Part shown: positions 23,133 through 35,339 of the stretch, piece by piece
Layout: the number at the start of each line of letters is the position of its first letter
Numbering within the stretch: position 1 is the stretch's first letter
From: Bipolaris cookei
Taxonomy: Eukaryota; Ascomycota; Dothideomycetes; Pleosporales; Pleosporaceae
Length of the DNA: 64,000 nucleotides
Direction of reading: 5' to 3'
Assembly (NCBI GenBank): GCA_002286855.1
Contig: NRSV01000033.1
Span: 62,001-126,000, forward strand
The notes under the pieces: generated by a model
Databases searched by the model: none
Seen by the model: the letters and a program-made list of their open reading frames with translations, nothing else
What the model was told of the DNA's origin: nothing
Translations under genes and position numbers: made by a program

Positions 23133-24891
23133 TCACTTTTTGCCCAACGCCAGATACTCCCCAACAACCCCCCTGTAATCCCCCGGCATATAAGCCGTAA
23201 ACCTTTCCCTCCACCAACTCCCTTTCCTCTCATTCCTCACCCCCACATCCCTCAATAAACGATCCACATACGGCAAGCAATCGAAAAACATGTCGGGAAA
23301 GCGTGCCCCGAACCCGCGACTATAGCGCCATCTGCTAAACTGCGTCTGTAGCACTGTTTCGTACATGATGCGCCTGGAGGCTGTTGTGTTCTGGAGGGAC
23401 GGAATACGTTCGTCGAAGTAAGCGGTTATCCATAACGCTTGGGTTTGTGATATTATTGTTGTTGCTGGGCTGCGGTAGGCGCCGGCGAAGGCGAGGGTCC
23501 GGGTTTGGATGAAGGATGGGGGGACTATGTAGCGGTAGAGGCGGTAGGGTACTTGCTGAGTCTCCTTGTTGGTCTTATCTACAGACCCATCGCGTGGTGG
23601 AGGCTGATTCTGGAGTTTGGGGAAGGTAGCGAAGATTTGGGCGTCGGCGGCGCGGATATGGTCTTGTGGTGTTTGGGAGGTGTGGCCAGGAAGACCGAGA
23701 TCCTTGGTTGTTTGGAAGTGGAGCTGAGGTGTGTCTTTCCAGCCTGTGCCGCAGATTAGGATATCGGCTTCGATTACGGTGCCGGTGGAGAGGTGGATGG
23801 TGTGGGGGGAAAGGTGCGAGATGTCTGCTATGTGGACTCTGATCATGCCGTTTCGCACAAGTTTAAAGAAGTCGCTTTTGTAGTTTAAGAGACCGCGATT
23901 TGTGCCGATGAAGAAGACGTCGTCCCAAGGTTTGAGCTTTGCGGTTTCGGGATGGGAATCGTAGCCGTTGATTTCTTCAGTTGCATGCTGCATCTTTATG
24001 AAGAGAGCGTCTGAGATCTTCTTTCCGAACCAATGCTGATGAAAGAAGTTGCGAATGTAGGTAAAACCATCATCCCAGATGCTCGGGCTAAGCCATGTAA
24101 TCAGTCGTGTTTGTATAAGTAACTCTGGAATGATCTTTAAAGGCGTCAGACGGTTTGGCATCATCCAACAAGGACCGTGGCCTGATTCCCGGATGATCCA
24201 ATCCACTTGGACACCTGCGGAAGCGTACGCATATGCAATATCCCATGAGAATTTTGCACCGCTGAGTAAAGCAATCTTCTTGTAAGGCCCCAGTCCACCC
24301 TCAGCTTTTGCGAATTCGCTTGAATGATATATTGGTGCACCAAAGGCCTCCTTTCTATCAAGCTTGGGCATGGAAGGTTCTGACGTCAGTCCCGTTGCAA
24401 CGACTAATCTCGAAGCCTCTATTTGGTAATTTGTTTCTGCCGAGTTCGTGTATTGTGAGACGGTTAACATCCAGCCCATCGGTCCTTGGTCTACGGCTGA
24501 CTTGACACTTGTTTCGAGACGAATGTGTTTTGCCAAATTAAAGGTTTCCACATAGCTATACAGGTACTTGTTGACATGTTCTCCTGGTATATGGCCGTCT
24601 ACAAGGTCAAAGCCCTCTGTATCCATTGGAAGGTCGCTAAACTATTACCAAGTCAGCTTCGCTCGCTGTGCTTACTGGAAGGCGCATATGTACCTCGAAC
24701 GTGCGGAAGTGGTTGTTTGTATGAAGCCCCGGGTACAGTCTTTCTTTTGCCCATACCCCTCCTATGGAGGGGGACTTGTCTAGAACCAAAATTGATGCCT
24801 CGGGGTGAACATCGCGATATGTTTTGGTGATGACTAGGCCGTGTATACCTGCACCAACGACGACTAGATCGAATTTCTCGATATCAGCCAT
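23133..24891 (-). CDS. flavin-dependent monooxygenase (FMO/BVMO-like)
   Basis: Two exons, 24694-24891 and 23133-24641 (568 aa); the 52-nt intron is GT..AG and restores RTFEFSDLPMDTEGF, a motif typical of this family. The N-terminal Rossmann motif VVGAGIHGL (residues about 11-19) binds FAD. An FMO-like motif (APIYHSSEF) follows near residue 210. The second nucleotide-binding motif is atypical, LLSGAKFSWDIAYAYASAG instead of GxGxSG/A. CGTGW near the middle matches the ATG-type motif of such enzymes. It probably uses NADPH and O2 to oxidise a small organic substrate; specificity cannot be told. Relatives are frequent in secondary metabolism, but no backbone synthase is nearby. It ends 160 bp from the convergent 424-aa gene. 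Confidence 0.88.
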
Positions 24892-26190
24892 AGCGACGAA
24901 TATTCGTAAAACTAGATGGTACTACTTTGCTATCGACGTGAAAGGCGGGCATTGCGCGGTATATCTCTATCCAGTGTCATGGAATTTATGGCTTGACTGA
25001 GTTCCGTCAGAGCTGACTGAGAGCTAGAACGCCCCTTGTCTCAGGCCAGAGACGGCACCAGCCCATCGTTCATTAGTGTGCTGGCTGAAGACCTAGAGAT
25101 GGGCGACTAGCAACCGAGTGCAATCTAAATGAATCCTGAAGTCAAAGGCTGACCGCAGAAGCGAGAAACTCATCACTGACTCGCTCTTGCAGGTCAACGT
25201 GGGTAGGATCATGTGGCAGGTGCTTGAAGTCCTCGTCAGCATTGTCTGGATCTGACCAGCGCAATGCTCGCTGTGGCGTAGGGCTCAGATAGGTGGCTGC
25301 ACTAGCACACAACACTAAGTGGGGAACCTGACGGTCGAGGCAGAGGTGGCTTGGGGCCATTTGGTCAAGCCATATTTTCACACGCCAATCACGTACTCTA
25401 GATCAGGCGTGTTATCGCTACCTGGTTAAGTGCCATGCCATTTGATTCTTATCTCTCATATGTCCGAACAGCTTGGCGGACTTTGTGCATCGTATCAGGA
25501 GCGCAACGTGGTAGGTTATAGGGAATCTGAAGTTAAAACTGAAGAAGAGAAATATCGAAGGTTGGAGGATACGCTGGGAAAGGTGTGTGGTAATCGATGC
25601 AGCTCTAGCACAACTGCGCCACACCAATCATGATGCAGTTCTTGTACTTGGCGACCGGCCGCTTCCTCTTTCCGCTCACCACAGTCCATCGAAAAGTACT
25701 GAGGGGCCTTTTTGGAGCATGTTGCTATTCGAGTGCAACAGTGAAACGGATGTCATCGTGATTGCTGACGGGACCGGTCACGCCTCATACCACTCAAGCT
25801 TTGCTAAGCATCGCTAAGTGTGAAAACACTTAACCCTTTTCTTCGTTTGTAGAACCAACCATGAGCTTACCAACCATTGAAACCACAGTCCATGCTGCAG
25901 TACCGACTCGGTAACCTGCCGCGGGAAGCAGCAGCAATCAAAGGATGGATAGATAGGGAATAAAGTGCGTTGTACCATCACCTCTTTCCATGTTGTACAA
26001 GGCGTGATGAACTGGTTTGGAAATGCGCAAATAGCGCAGAAAGAGTGTAGTATCTCTGCGTTTGAAGGAATATAGATCAAGAGCTCATTCCGACGAGGGA
26101 GAGTAGACTAGCGGCAAGGTTAAGCAGAGATTGACTTTCATCCTTCTTTCAAACCAACACCAAAAAAGGCAGGCGCAACCACTCAGCAAA
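24892..26190. other. intergenic, 1.3 kb
   Basis: Holds the promoter of the monooxygenase gene. Short frames such as minus-strand 25142-25381 and 25814-26080 have no support. No repeats seen. Confidence 0.5.
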
Positions 26191-26409
26191 ATGATCTATT
26201 TATTCTTCTTTGTTCTACATGCCGGTTTCTCCAAGTCGTTTCCACTCGTGCAAAGGGCCGAATCCACATGGCAACTCTCAAGCATTTCCTCGACGCCATC
26301 TTGGGTATCCGACATTGCTACCGGTACGGGTGCGAAATTTCTTCAATTGGATGTTGATCACGTTTTGATAACCGCGACCAAGACTGTGCATGAAAAGAAC
26401 AAGTCATAG
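26191..26409 (+). CDS. possible small secreted protein
   Basis: A 72-aa frame starts at an ATG in good context (AGCAAAATGA) after an A/C-rich leader. The first 20 residues (MIYLFFFVLHAGFSKSFPLV) resemble a signal peptide. The remaining 50 residues have no cysteine and no recognisable motif. It could be a small secreted protein or a chance frame; it overlaps no other gene. Support is weak. Confidence 0.25.
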   Translation: MIYLFFFVLHAGFSKSFPLVQRAESTWQLSSISSTPSWVSDIATGTGAKFLQLDVDHVLITATKTVHEKNKS

Positions 26410-26574
26410 ATGATGTGCGATACGAGCATTGAATGTTGGACCAGGAGGACATGAGATTTGACTAGGTGGATTCGGATGCTGCAGGAAAAGAAGAAGCTGT
26501 GAGCTGGTCTCGTGATCGCTTGGTATGTGAGATGGCGATAGCATGAAATGGTATCAAAAGGAGCTTCAGGGAGC

Positions 26575-28127
26575 TCAATTTTGTCTATCGTCTTCTATGA
26601 TCAAACCATCTATTTGCTTGAGAGGATCAGGATCAGCAGCAGTGTGTTCCAGGCCTACTAACCCCACCAGAGCCTCATCATCGATATAGTCTCTTGTTTC
26701 GGGTTTCGAGTTTAGCTGCTGACCATGTGCAGCCTTGAGCTTCAAGATGTCACTTTCACTGAACTTCTTGAAGGCCTTCGGGTTCTTCTTTTCCTTCTTG
26801 GCGTGTGACTCGCTCTTGAATTGATAGCCCCTCACACGCGGCCCTTGGCCAGTCTTTTCGGGTAGGATGGGCTCATAGTAGGCTTCGAACGCAGCCACGT
26901 CGGCATGAAAGGTCCCGGCTTCGATTGAGGCTCGCACTCCAGCAAAGAAGGCTGAGAGGATCGCGTGATTGTGTATCTGAATCAACACCCAACCTAGCAT
27001 TTCTTTGGCAGCAAGGAGATGTTGAAGGAAGGCACGATGATGCTTTGTACAGGCATAGCAAGTGCAGCCGTCTGAAAGCGGGGTGACAGATTGTGCATGA
27101 TGGCCACCCCACATATCGATTCCTAAAGAGCGGCGGGCGGTATCGCTTGACTCATTTCTGGGCGCTGGAAAGATGAAATCGAGCACGATGCCAGCATCCG
27201 TCGCATCGTTCACAAAGGGGATGGTAAATACATCCATGCCCAGGCTGATATGGCGGAGAAGCTCGTGGGGGGTGGCTGGGGCATGGAACGACAACCGGGG
27301 AAGGTGGTGCAATTGGTCTGGGAGGTCATCGAGTAGATAGGCGTCGTATATGGCAACGCCGCTGATTTTGTCCACCATGTCGTCGAGAAGATGTTCGAGA
27401 TACCATGACTGAAGGTCGCGCTCGATGGGCAGTATGGGCGCAAAGATGGCACAGCCTTTGCCTTGATTATCTACTGTACCTTGCTTGACGACCAAGTCGC
27501 GCAGCCACGTCTCAGTCCTGTCGCTCATCCTGTCCTTGCGCTTGAGGCTCACCGAGTCCTGACCAAAGGGGATATCGGCCAGCCCGACAACAACATCGGG
27601 CTGTAGCTTGCTCGTAGCGGCGGCATAAAATTCCGATGAGACAGTGGTGAAGCCGACTGAAGTCAAGAGGCCTACTTCTGTGTTTGAGTTTGCGTGGGGG
27701 CTTGGTATGGGGGGATTGCGACGCGCGCCTAGGACGAGGAGCGTCTCTGGAGGAAGGGCGATGAAGTTGCGAAGTGGATCAGGAACATCATACTTCAGTA
27801 CAGGTGGTGTTTTTTGAGGGTGCTTTTCCACGACTGCAAAGAGTCAGCCATGTGCTGGAGCTGCTGATGGCTGCGCTACCCACAGTCTTCGAGCGGGACA
27901 TAGACGCCCTCCAGTCCGACCCTCTTCTGGAAATTGTCCTGTGAGATGTGCGGAATGATGCCCCGCGACGTGCTGCCTATGAAGCCAGGGGTCAGTATCT
28001 TGTTGCGTCCTGGCACGGACAGGTGGCCGAGTCGTGGAGCCAGGGAGCCCGCCGCCTTGAGAAGCGTGAACTCGAGCATCTCGGCGGGCAATTGGTCTAG
28101 CTTCTGCGTTGGGCTTTCAATAGACAT
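26575..28127 (-). CDS. QTRT2: queuine tRNA-ribosyltransferase accessory subunit 2
   Basis: Two exons, 27884-28127 and 26575-27833 (500 aa). The intron (50 nt, GTGGGT..CAG) was placed so that the frame gives VPLEDFVEK, as expected for the family. Near the N-terminus, APRLGHLSVPGR and GSTSRGIIPHIS match the TGT fold; the zinc site CTCYACTKHHRAFLQHL (Cys residues near 338, 340 and 343) with a later His (IQIHNH) is diagnostic. The TGT TIM barrel replaces guanine by queuine at the wobble position of GUN-anticodon tRNAs. Subunit 2 lacks the catalytic role and forms a heterodimer with the QTRT1 subunit, which is not in this window. The C-terminal Lys-rich region (SHAKKEKKNPKAFKKF) precedes an acidic tail. 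Fungi salvage queuine rather than make it. Confidence 0.92.
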
Positions 28128-28408
28128 CGCGGCGCTGAACTACGATTCTGTTGGATTGAGAAGCCGGCCCCAAGTCCTACCACATGTCTAGAGGGGTTGC
28201 GATTCACAGTGACTTTCACAGCGGGGCATATTCATCCTCGCCGGCCCACCCCGCTACAAGAGAACATCAAAATGGTCGGTGCGTGCACGTGATCACGCGT
28301 GAGACCATGCGTGTCATTCTCTTAGTGTAATTACATAATCACTCTAGCTGATGTTTATTGAGACGATCAAACCAGTCCAATAATGGCACCTGCTACATAC
28401 GTATATAT

Positions 28409-30705
28409 CTAGTAGCCTAGCTTCTTCGCTCTATCCTCTCCCAATATATCGACTAAGCTTACCAGCTTAAAGCTCGCCTCCTTCGCGGTCCCTCCTTCAG
28501 CAAGCTCATTAGCATCGTCGTGCGTAACGAACAAGCCGCTTGGAAAGTCCTTGTTGAGTGCGTTACCCACCGCAGCAATTCCGTCCGTATTGCTCACATG
28601 ATCGATTCCCTTTTCCTTGTTGTCCACGATAGTGAACTTGCCAACGTACGCATGCGGTGGTGCTCGCTCATAGATGATGTATGACGAAATTCCCTGTGAC
28701 GAGACTATGATATAGCCACTGGGTCCAGACATAGCAGGTACAAGTGTGAGCCCCTCTACGTCAGCCTGGAGACCGCTGTCATCACCTATCTTGGCGATTT
28801 GAACACCTGTCTTAGAGCCATTAGGCTCGGCCTCATATCGCCAGATCCCTAGCCCTTCTTCGCCAATGAACACGTATCCAGCGCCGTCATCGCTAACGCA
28901 GCCTTCAACTTGACCCCCGGAACCACCTTGGAATTCACGTACAAGGGTGGCTTTCAGGGTACCATTGGAGCTGCTCGTAAGCTCGTATTGCAAATACTGG
29001 GCTGCTTTGTTGTTTACGAAAAGGTACTCCTTTCCTGAGACCTTGGACCGGTAGTTGCACGATCCGTACGGCTCGTAGTCTTCGGGGAGCGGCTGGATAC
29101 CCCCTGGTACCTCACTGAGATGGCCTGTGATATTGACTTCCACCAGACTTCATCCTGTTAGTCAATGTCTCTTGTCTATAGCTTTGTTACTTGCCAGAGA
29201 GTGTTGTCGCCACGGCATGCAGCATATGCAAGATCCACTGTGCGATTACCAACTGTAAAGTTGTAAATGATATCGACGTTGTTCGGTTCGTTTGCCGTCA
29301 GGTGTTGTAAGAGCTTTCCCTGCAAATCAAAGACACCAAAGCCCTCGCCTTCTTCAGATTTGATTGTAGTAATAACCTTACTTTGATCCGGTCTGGTGGC
29401 ATGTATCCAGATAGCTGGGTCATCGCCGTCGCCGCCGTTTGCTTCAGTCTCGTATTTCGGTTTGACGGCTAGGAACGAGCAATCTGGTCCCGTCCATGGG
29501 TCTTTGCAGCTGCACACGTTAGGACCAACACAATCTCCCTGACCCAAACAATCATTCTTGCAGACCGTTTCAGAGCAATTACGACCAGTAAAACCAGCGA
29601 AGCAAGAACATTCTGCATCATTATGAAATCCATTGTACGAACAAGCCTCCGAAATGGCGCTCTCGCAATCCCTGCAAGGTTTGCTTGCGGGACTGTACTT
29701 GGTGTTGGGTTGGATATCTAGGGAGACTAGAGCACCCGAGAGAGAGCCCACAGCAACGCCAGTGTCTTCCTTGCCCTCAAATGCAAATGTGATAATACCG
29801 AATGGATAGCCAGCAACGGCCGATTGTAGAACGGAGAGCCCTCCCTCAATGGATAGCTCTGAGATGCCACTCAATGCAATGCTTCCTCTTAGTTTCACTG
29901 TCGCATCATACACATCAAGCGTTGTATCATGGGCGACGAAAAGGTAGTCCTCAGAGGTGCCATGGTACGTAGCTAGGCCAGCAACCTTTACGTCGTTGAC
30001 TACAGTCTGGATTGCTGGAGCTTCGGTGGTCTCCGAAGCCTGGAATGAGTACAATGGTCGGTCCTCGGCTGAGAAGAAGACTTGGCCATTGGAAAAAACA
30101 GAGCAACTCTCGCTCTCGATATCAACAGAAAAAGTTTGAATCTGAAATAAGTCAGCGTCGGTATTTGCTTCAAAAAATGGCGCAGGTGATACTACCTCCA
30201 AGATCTCTGCTTCGTTTTTGCTGTCTCGAATTAAAAATTGCACTACCATTTTCTTTCCAAATAGGAAGATGTAGCTTTCCCCACTCTTTGCGCTACGCCA
30301 AGTGCAGGCAGTACTCCAATCCCCAAGCTGTTTCTTGTTGTTGCTTTTAAGCCTCTCTCCTGTTTGACCGTCAAAGATCCTGATCAAGGAGTCTGGCGCG
30401 GGTATGTTGACAATGAGATCGCGACCACCAATGTCGTGAACTGGTACCGCAATTTTGGATCGACCACTCTTTTCATGGAAATTTTCTACAAGAGAAGTTC
30501 TGTTCGAGAAGGCAAATGATCGGAAACCACCATCTGCTGCACTGCCATCGTTCACAACCAGATGCGGTGATGCGCCGTAGATGAAGTTAGTGTTGTCTCC
30601 TTCGAAACCAGTAGCTGCAGGAACAAGAGTGATTTTTGCGTCTTGAGCAGAAACGGACGAGATGAGGCCTGTTGCCAAAATGGCGCAACTCGAGGAGACC
30701 CTCAT
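28409..30705 (-). CDS. secreted beta-propeller phytase with EGF-like hinge
   Basis: Two exons are inferred, 29195-30705 and 28409-29147 (749 aa). The only splice that keeps frame and family sequence uses a GC donor (CTG|GCAAGT) and an AAG acceptor. A signal peptide is present (MRVSSSCAILATGLISSVSA). Residues about 22-365 form a divergent propeller-like domain. Residues about 370-440 are Cys-rich with EGF-like spacing (CSCFAGFTGRNCSE; CSCKDPWTGPDCS). The catalytic half begins with GDGDDPAIWIHATRPDQSKV and continues with GEGFGVFDLQGKLLQHL and EPYGSCNYRS, matching Ca-dependent beta-propeller phytases (3-phytase). It releases phosphate from phytate outside the cell. The double-propeller layout recalls tandem-domain phytases. 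Two CACGTG boxes lie 300-460 bp upstream. Confidence 0.9.
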
Positions 30706-31009
30706 GTTGAGATTGGAGATGGGCGGGTTAATCGAGGGGGACCAAACATCATAGCATGAGCAGTAAAGCCCAACTTAAGCATGCGCAAATCCCTTGCCAC
30801 CCTTGCGCACGTTCAACGAATGCAAGCAATACCCTGAGGACGTCAAGGCGTTGTTGCCAAATAAGGATCCATCTCCTTGCTAATATAACCCAAAACAGTC
30901 GTTGGGAGTGTGGTGCATGAAATACCAATCGATCCAGTTTGGTGGGACGGCCAATAGCAACGCGGAACATGACAACGTGAGAGATTGGGTAGAAATGTTT
31001 CATCGGCAC

Positions 31010-31015
31010 CACGTG
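31010..31015. promoter_or_regulatory. CACGTG box upstream of phytase
   Basis: A CACGTG palindrome about 305 bp upstream of the phytase ATG. It matches the binding site of Pho4/NUC-1-type bHLH activators, which induce phosphate-acquisition genes. Such hexamers occur by chance about once per 4 kb, so function is only suggested. Confidence 0.35.
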
Positions 31016-31163
31016 CCAGCCATACTCGAAGTAGGCAATCGCATGTGGAGATATGGGCGGTGCCACTCGTACTTTGACTGCAGGCGAAACCCCCGAGTTC
31101 CGAGGCAGAGTTCTCGTTGCCTGTGTGCAGCTTGTGTAGTCTTCCTTGAACCCCCTAACTCGG

Positions 31164-31169
31164 CACGTG
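31164..31169. promoter_or_regulatory. second CACGTG box upstream of phytase
   Basis: A second CACGTG, 149 bp further upstream of the one at 31010. Two sites in one promoter raise the odds of a real phosphate-response element slightly. Confidence 0.35.
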
Positions 31170-32786
31170 ACATTATTCGCTTCCGCTGTGTAAGGTAGAT
31201 GACGTAGGTGATTTTTACGTTATTCTTGTGTTTCCCTCAAAGCTGGTGACTCGCCGTGCTCAACGACATAGTAATCTTTGTCGTATCTTGTTGGTCGACC
31301 GTTGCACTACTTGCATGTCACTTCGACTTCCGTCAGTAGTATGCCCCTACTAGGTAAGGCTCGCGTTGTAGCTAAAATGTAGATCAACATATTTTTGTTT
31401 GCTTATTGCTAGCATGCAGAGCGCTGCGTTTTCTGAATACACATTAGTACATTCGGGGTAAGATTATTAGCGCAAGAAAGGCTCAAGTGAGGTATACTTG
31501 AAGGTTTCCCTTTAACAAGCGAACACGACGACCCCAGCAACTCAAGGCGCGAACGACGGCGAAAGATTGAATTCAGTGCCCTGCCATCATCTGATTATTT
31601 CCGCGAATTTACTGACATATTTTATGAGATTCTCTACATGTCGCTTTACAAAATCGACAATCGAGAAAAAGGCGCAGTAAAGAGACAGATTGACCAAATG
31701 TACCAACACCAGAGACGCATATCTGGAGTACGACTAATCAAAGCAAAGAAATATACACACCAAATTTCTAGTATATATTCCATTCAAGTTTCTGTCTGTC
31801 TAAATTGTGCCTAAAAATCGATTAATACTTGACCGCACTGTTCTTGTTGAGTTGGAACTGTAAAGCTAGTCGATTCGCTTCCAGGAACAAGAGCAGGATA
31901 ATTCAAGCCCCACCATATGACCAGAACATCCACAGCAGCACTAGTTAAAGCTTGGACTTCAACCATTGGTTTACCATAAGTCACTCGGCGCAAGGTGGTG
32001 ATCCATTTCCAAGGCCAGTTCATGACAGGAGTGAGAGCTCTTGATACATATGGCGGGACTTTTCTTGTAAGGGTCATACTACCTTCTGCTTGTCTTCAAT
32101 GTACAGAGCCTATACTCTCGTGAACACACCCATCATCGAATGATTTCCTTTAGGGTTAGATTACGTTTCTTTACGCCGTAGTGTAATAGTTGATGGTGAA
32201 TCGCTAGCTAGAAAGTCTATGCTGCACGTGGCCTCGCGCTTCACTTGATTGAACAGCAGAGGCATGATATGGAAAAACATTAGATGAAGAGGTGGGCTCT
32301 GTGTTGAGGTTCATTGGCCATATCTTGGTCACAGGAGTAGATGCGCTGTTCGCGACATCCGAGCGGCACTCATATCAGGTCTCGTAAGTACATCCGCATG
32401 TTACTCCAGCTCAATCTCAGAGGGTATCTTCGAGTGTTAGCTTTTGCAATTCCCTTCTGTCTTGAAAATGACTTTCAAGATACCCTTAGGATAGCCTTTT
32501 GAATGCGCCCCATATCAGTGAATGAGCTAATCCGCCGCATGCCCCCCATTGTGCTACCCCATCCCACGTCGTGCCTACACTGTATTATTTATCTTTAATT
32601 GTCGACCCCACAAAGTACTCTGTCGAGCCCACATGCCACTTCTGCTACGTTCTTGTAATAACGGTTCCAAGCCCTCACGCACAACATCCAAATTAATATT
32701 AACAACTCTAACGTAACACCAAAGAAGCTTAGTTCAAGCTTTCACCAACGTGCATCCGCCCCACATGCCATAGTGCGCCTGTTATG

Positions 32787-32810
32787 GGCTAACCCCGCAC
32801 TGCACCCCAG
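32787..32810. promoter_or_regulatory. XlnR-like and paired CreA-like sites upstream of GH7
   Basis: GGCTAA at 32787-32792 fits the XlnR/Xyr1 core. CCCCGC (32793-32798) and CCCCAG (32805-32810), read on the other strand, fit SYGGRG, the CreA/Cre1 repressor site. They lie about 420 bp before the cellobiohydrolase ATG, where cellulase control sites are usual. Confidence 0.4.
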
Positions 32811-33129
32811 CTTTACGGCTCTTGACTTCATCTACCGGAGTATTGTCTACTTGGCGAAAGCGTTCCAATCACGCAGTTTACTCACCCTCACGACTCATGA
32901 AGTAATGAATGAGGTTTATGGAAAAGTTGGTCATACGATCTTGTGACTCCTTGGGTGCCGTCACAGTGAGACCTTTGGGATATATTCGGATTAAACGGTC
33001 CGTTGGATATTCAGCCTAGTGACTGAGAGCTCCACGCGAAGAGTGTATTTGATGAATTGTACCAAGAAACTTTCATAGTAGCTCGTTCAAAGGTGTGCTA
33101 GCATAGAAACAAAGCATGATCTGGGAGCA

Positions 33130-33136
33130 TATATAA
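33130..33136 (+). promoter_or_regulatory. TATA box of the GH7 gene
   Basis: TATATAA lies 77 nt upstream of the ATG at 33213, a usual distance for a strong, regulated fungal promoter. Confidence 0.6.
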
Positions 33137-33212
33137 GACATGAACGTTCCGCTCTATAAATGCAGACATTACCGCTTCTAAGCGCTCAATTTCAGCGAAC
33201 AATCTTTCAGTC

Positions 33213-34794
33213 ATGTCTTTTGTTTCTGTCACCACAGCAGTTCTAGCCTTCTGCGCTCATAGCGTATCTGGATGGGTCGTTGGAACCCAACAGACAGAGA
33301 CGCACCCAAAGATCACATGGCAGCGTTGCACTGGCACAGGCGGAACGTCCTGCAGTAACGTGAATGGAGAAATCGTCATTGATGCCAACTGGCGTTGGCT
33401 CCATCCTACCGGGGGCTACACGAACTGCTATAGCGGCAACGAGTGGAACAAGACAGCCTGTCCTGACAATGCATCATGCACCAAGAACTGTGCAATTGAA
33501 GGCTCCGATTACCGTGGAACCTACGGTATCTCGACGTCTGGAAACTCCCTTAGTCTCAAGTTCATTACAAAGGGCCAGTATTCGACCAACATTGGGTCCC
33601 GTACCTATCTGATGAAGGATAGCAACAACTATGAGGTATACCCCCCTTCACTACATCTTGAATCCAGAAGACTTTCTAACTTGGACATTTCTGCAAATTA
33701 GATGTTCCAACTTATCGGCAACGAATTCACTTTCGACGTCGATCTCTCACAGTTGCCATGCGGTTTAAATGGCGCCCTGTACTTTGTCTCTATGCCTCAG
33801 AAGGGTCAGGGAACGCCGGGCGCTAAATACGGAACAGGTACCAAGTATGAAGTTACGAGACATGCACATGTTACTTACAACTCACAGGATACTGCGACGC
33901 GCAGTGCGCACGAGACTTGAAGTACATTGACGGTCAAGCCAACGCCGAAGGCTGGACGGCCTCGTCATCCGACCCCAACGCAGGCATCGGCAAAAAGGGC
34001 GCTTGCTGGTAAATCTATTCCATTCTCCTAAAGGTCGTTTCTAACAAAAATTCAGTGCCGAGATGGACGTTTGGGAGGCAAACTCCATGGCTACAGCTCT
34101 GACCCCACATTCCTGCCAGCCCGAAGGCTATTCCGTCTGTGTAGACGACAAGTGCGGCGGTACATACTCGCTCGATCGCTACGCTGGTACCTGCGATGCC
34201 AATGGATGCGACTTCAACCCCTATCGCGTTGGAGTGACAGACTTTTACGGCAAGGGCAAGACCGTCGATACTACCAAGAAGATGACAGTCGTAACGCAGT
34301 TCCTGGGCTCCGGTAATCGTCTCACAGAACTCAAGCGCTTTTACGTACAAAATGGTAAAGTCTATGCTAACCCCGAGCCAACTGTTCCCGGCATGGTAAG
34401 TCGCTGCATTCTCTCTTTTGGATGCATCAAGCTGATAGATGATTAGAAAGGCAACTCAATTACCCAGCAGTGGTGCGACACACAAAAAGAAGTCTTCCAA
34501 GAAGAAATCTACCCCTTCAACAAATTCGGTGGAATGGACTCGATGGGTAAGGGTATGGCGTTGGGCATGGTTCTCGTCATGTCGCTTTGGGATGACCACT
34601 ACGCCAATATGCTCTGGCTCGATAGCAACTATCCCGTTGATGCGGATCCAGCGAAGCCAGGTGTGGCGCGCGGCGCGTGCGAAACCAGCAGCGGTGTGCC
34701 TGCTGATGTGGAAAGCTCCAATCCTAATGCTCAGGTTGTGTTTTCTAATATCAAGTTTGGCCCGATTGGAAGTACGTTTGCGCAGCCTCAGTGA
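33213..34794 (+). CDS. GH7 cellobiohydrolase (cellulose 1,4-beta-cellobiosidase)
   Basis: Five exons: 33213-33635, 33702-33837, 33888-34008, 34056-34395 and 34447-34794 (455 aa); all introns are GT..AG. A signal peptide (MSFVSVTTAVLAFCAHSVSG) precedes the GH7 domain, which begins GTQQTETHPKITWQRC. The catalytic motif EMDVWEAN is at residues 229-236, giving nucleophile E229, D231 and acid/base E234. GALYFVSM, YCDAQCARDLKY and MSLWDDHYANMLWLDS are further family signatures. The enzyme degrades cellulose chains processively from the reducing end, outside the cell. There is no linker or CBM1 cellulose-binding domain; the protein ends right after the catalytic domain (FGPIGSTF), so it is the single-domain form. 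Length fits this class. Confidence 0.96.
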
Positions 34795-35339
34795 GATCGG
34801 AAAGGGGGGTTTGGGAAGTGGCGGGAAGCAGCCACGTAGGTGCTTCTAAAGTGGCGCTGGAAGTGCTGGTGTATGCAGGTCTGGTCATGCCACCATCATT
34901 CTCTCGTTTGTGGCTCAGCTGGACTTCCACGTTGTTGGGATCACGTTCGCTTATACTTCTCTTCTGATTTTTGATTCGTTAAGGAGAATAAATTGCTGGC
35001 AGTATCATAATCATCATCTGGGCCGCATGTCAAGTGACGCATCATGTTTCATGCGCTGTCCGAAAGTCGTTCGCTGCCTTATTTCTCTAACACATTCTCT
35101 TATCCTCTCCCAGCTGCATCATACCTGCGTTTAAACCGACATGAACAACACATCTCTCCAACTCAACACAACCACCTTGACCCAGATCAATCACACTTGT
35201 ATCTCTTATAAACGATATCTCGCCCAGAAACTTTGAAATCCAGCACTCCAGATCCTACAACTCAACATACATACACGTACCGATATCGCCCCCGAACATA
35301 AATCCGCCTAAACAGTACCACTCAGCACATACTTCCCCA
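34795..35339. other. intergenic
   Basis: 3' flank of the GH7 gene, then CT/CA-rich sequence from about 35130 that resembles a fungal transcript leader, with TATAAA near 35206. It precedes the Cys-rich mini-ORF. Confidence 0.45.

Larger units (their letters stand above)
30706..33212. other. intergenic, 2.5 kb
   Basis: Divergent upstream regions of the phytase (-) and the GH7 gene (+). Minus-strand frame 31811-32077 (88 aa) is the longest suspicious frame but has no start context or family. Phytase-side CACGTG boxes and GH7-side control elements are listed separately. No transposon ends seen. Confidence 0.5.

Noticed and set aside
23133..24891. Secondary-metabolite cluster around the flavin monooxygenase
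   Set aside because: No polyketide, peptide or terpene synthase, or pathway regulator is nearby; neighbours are unrelated housekeeping genes.
31811..32077. 88-aa minus-strand frame in the phytase-GH7 interval
   Set aside because: Reads somewhat protein-like but has no start context, splice support or family; left unannotated.
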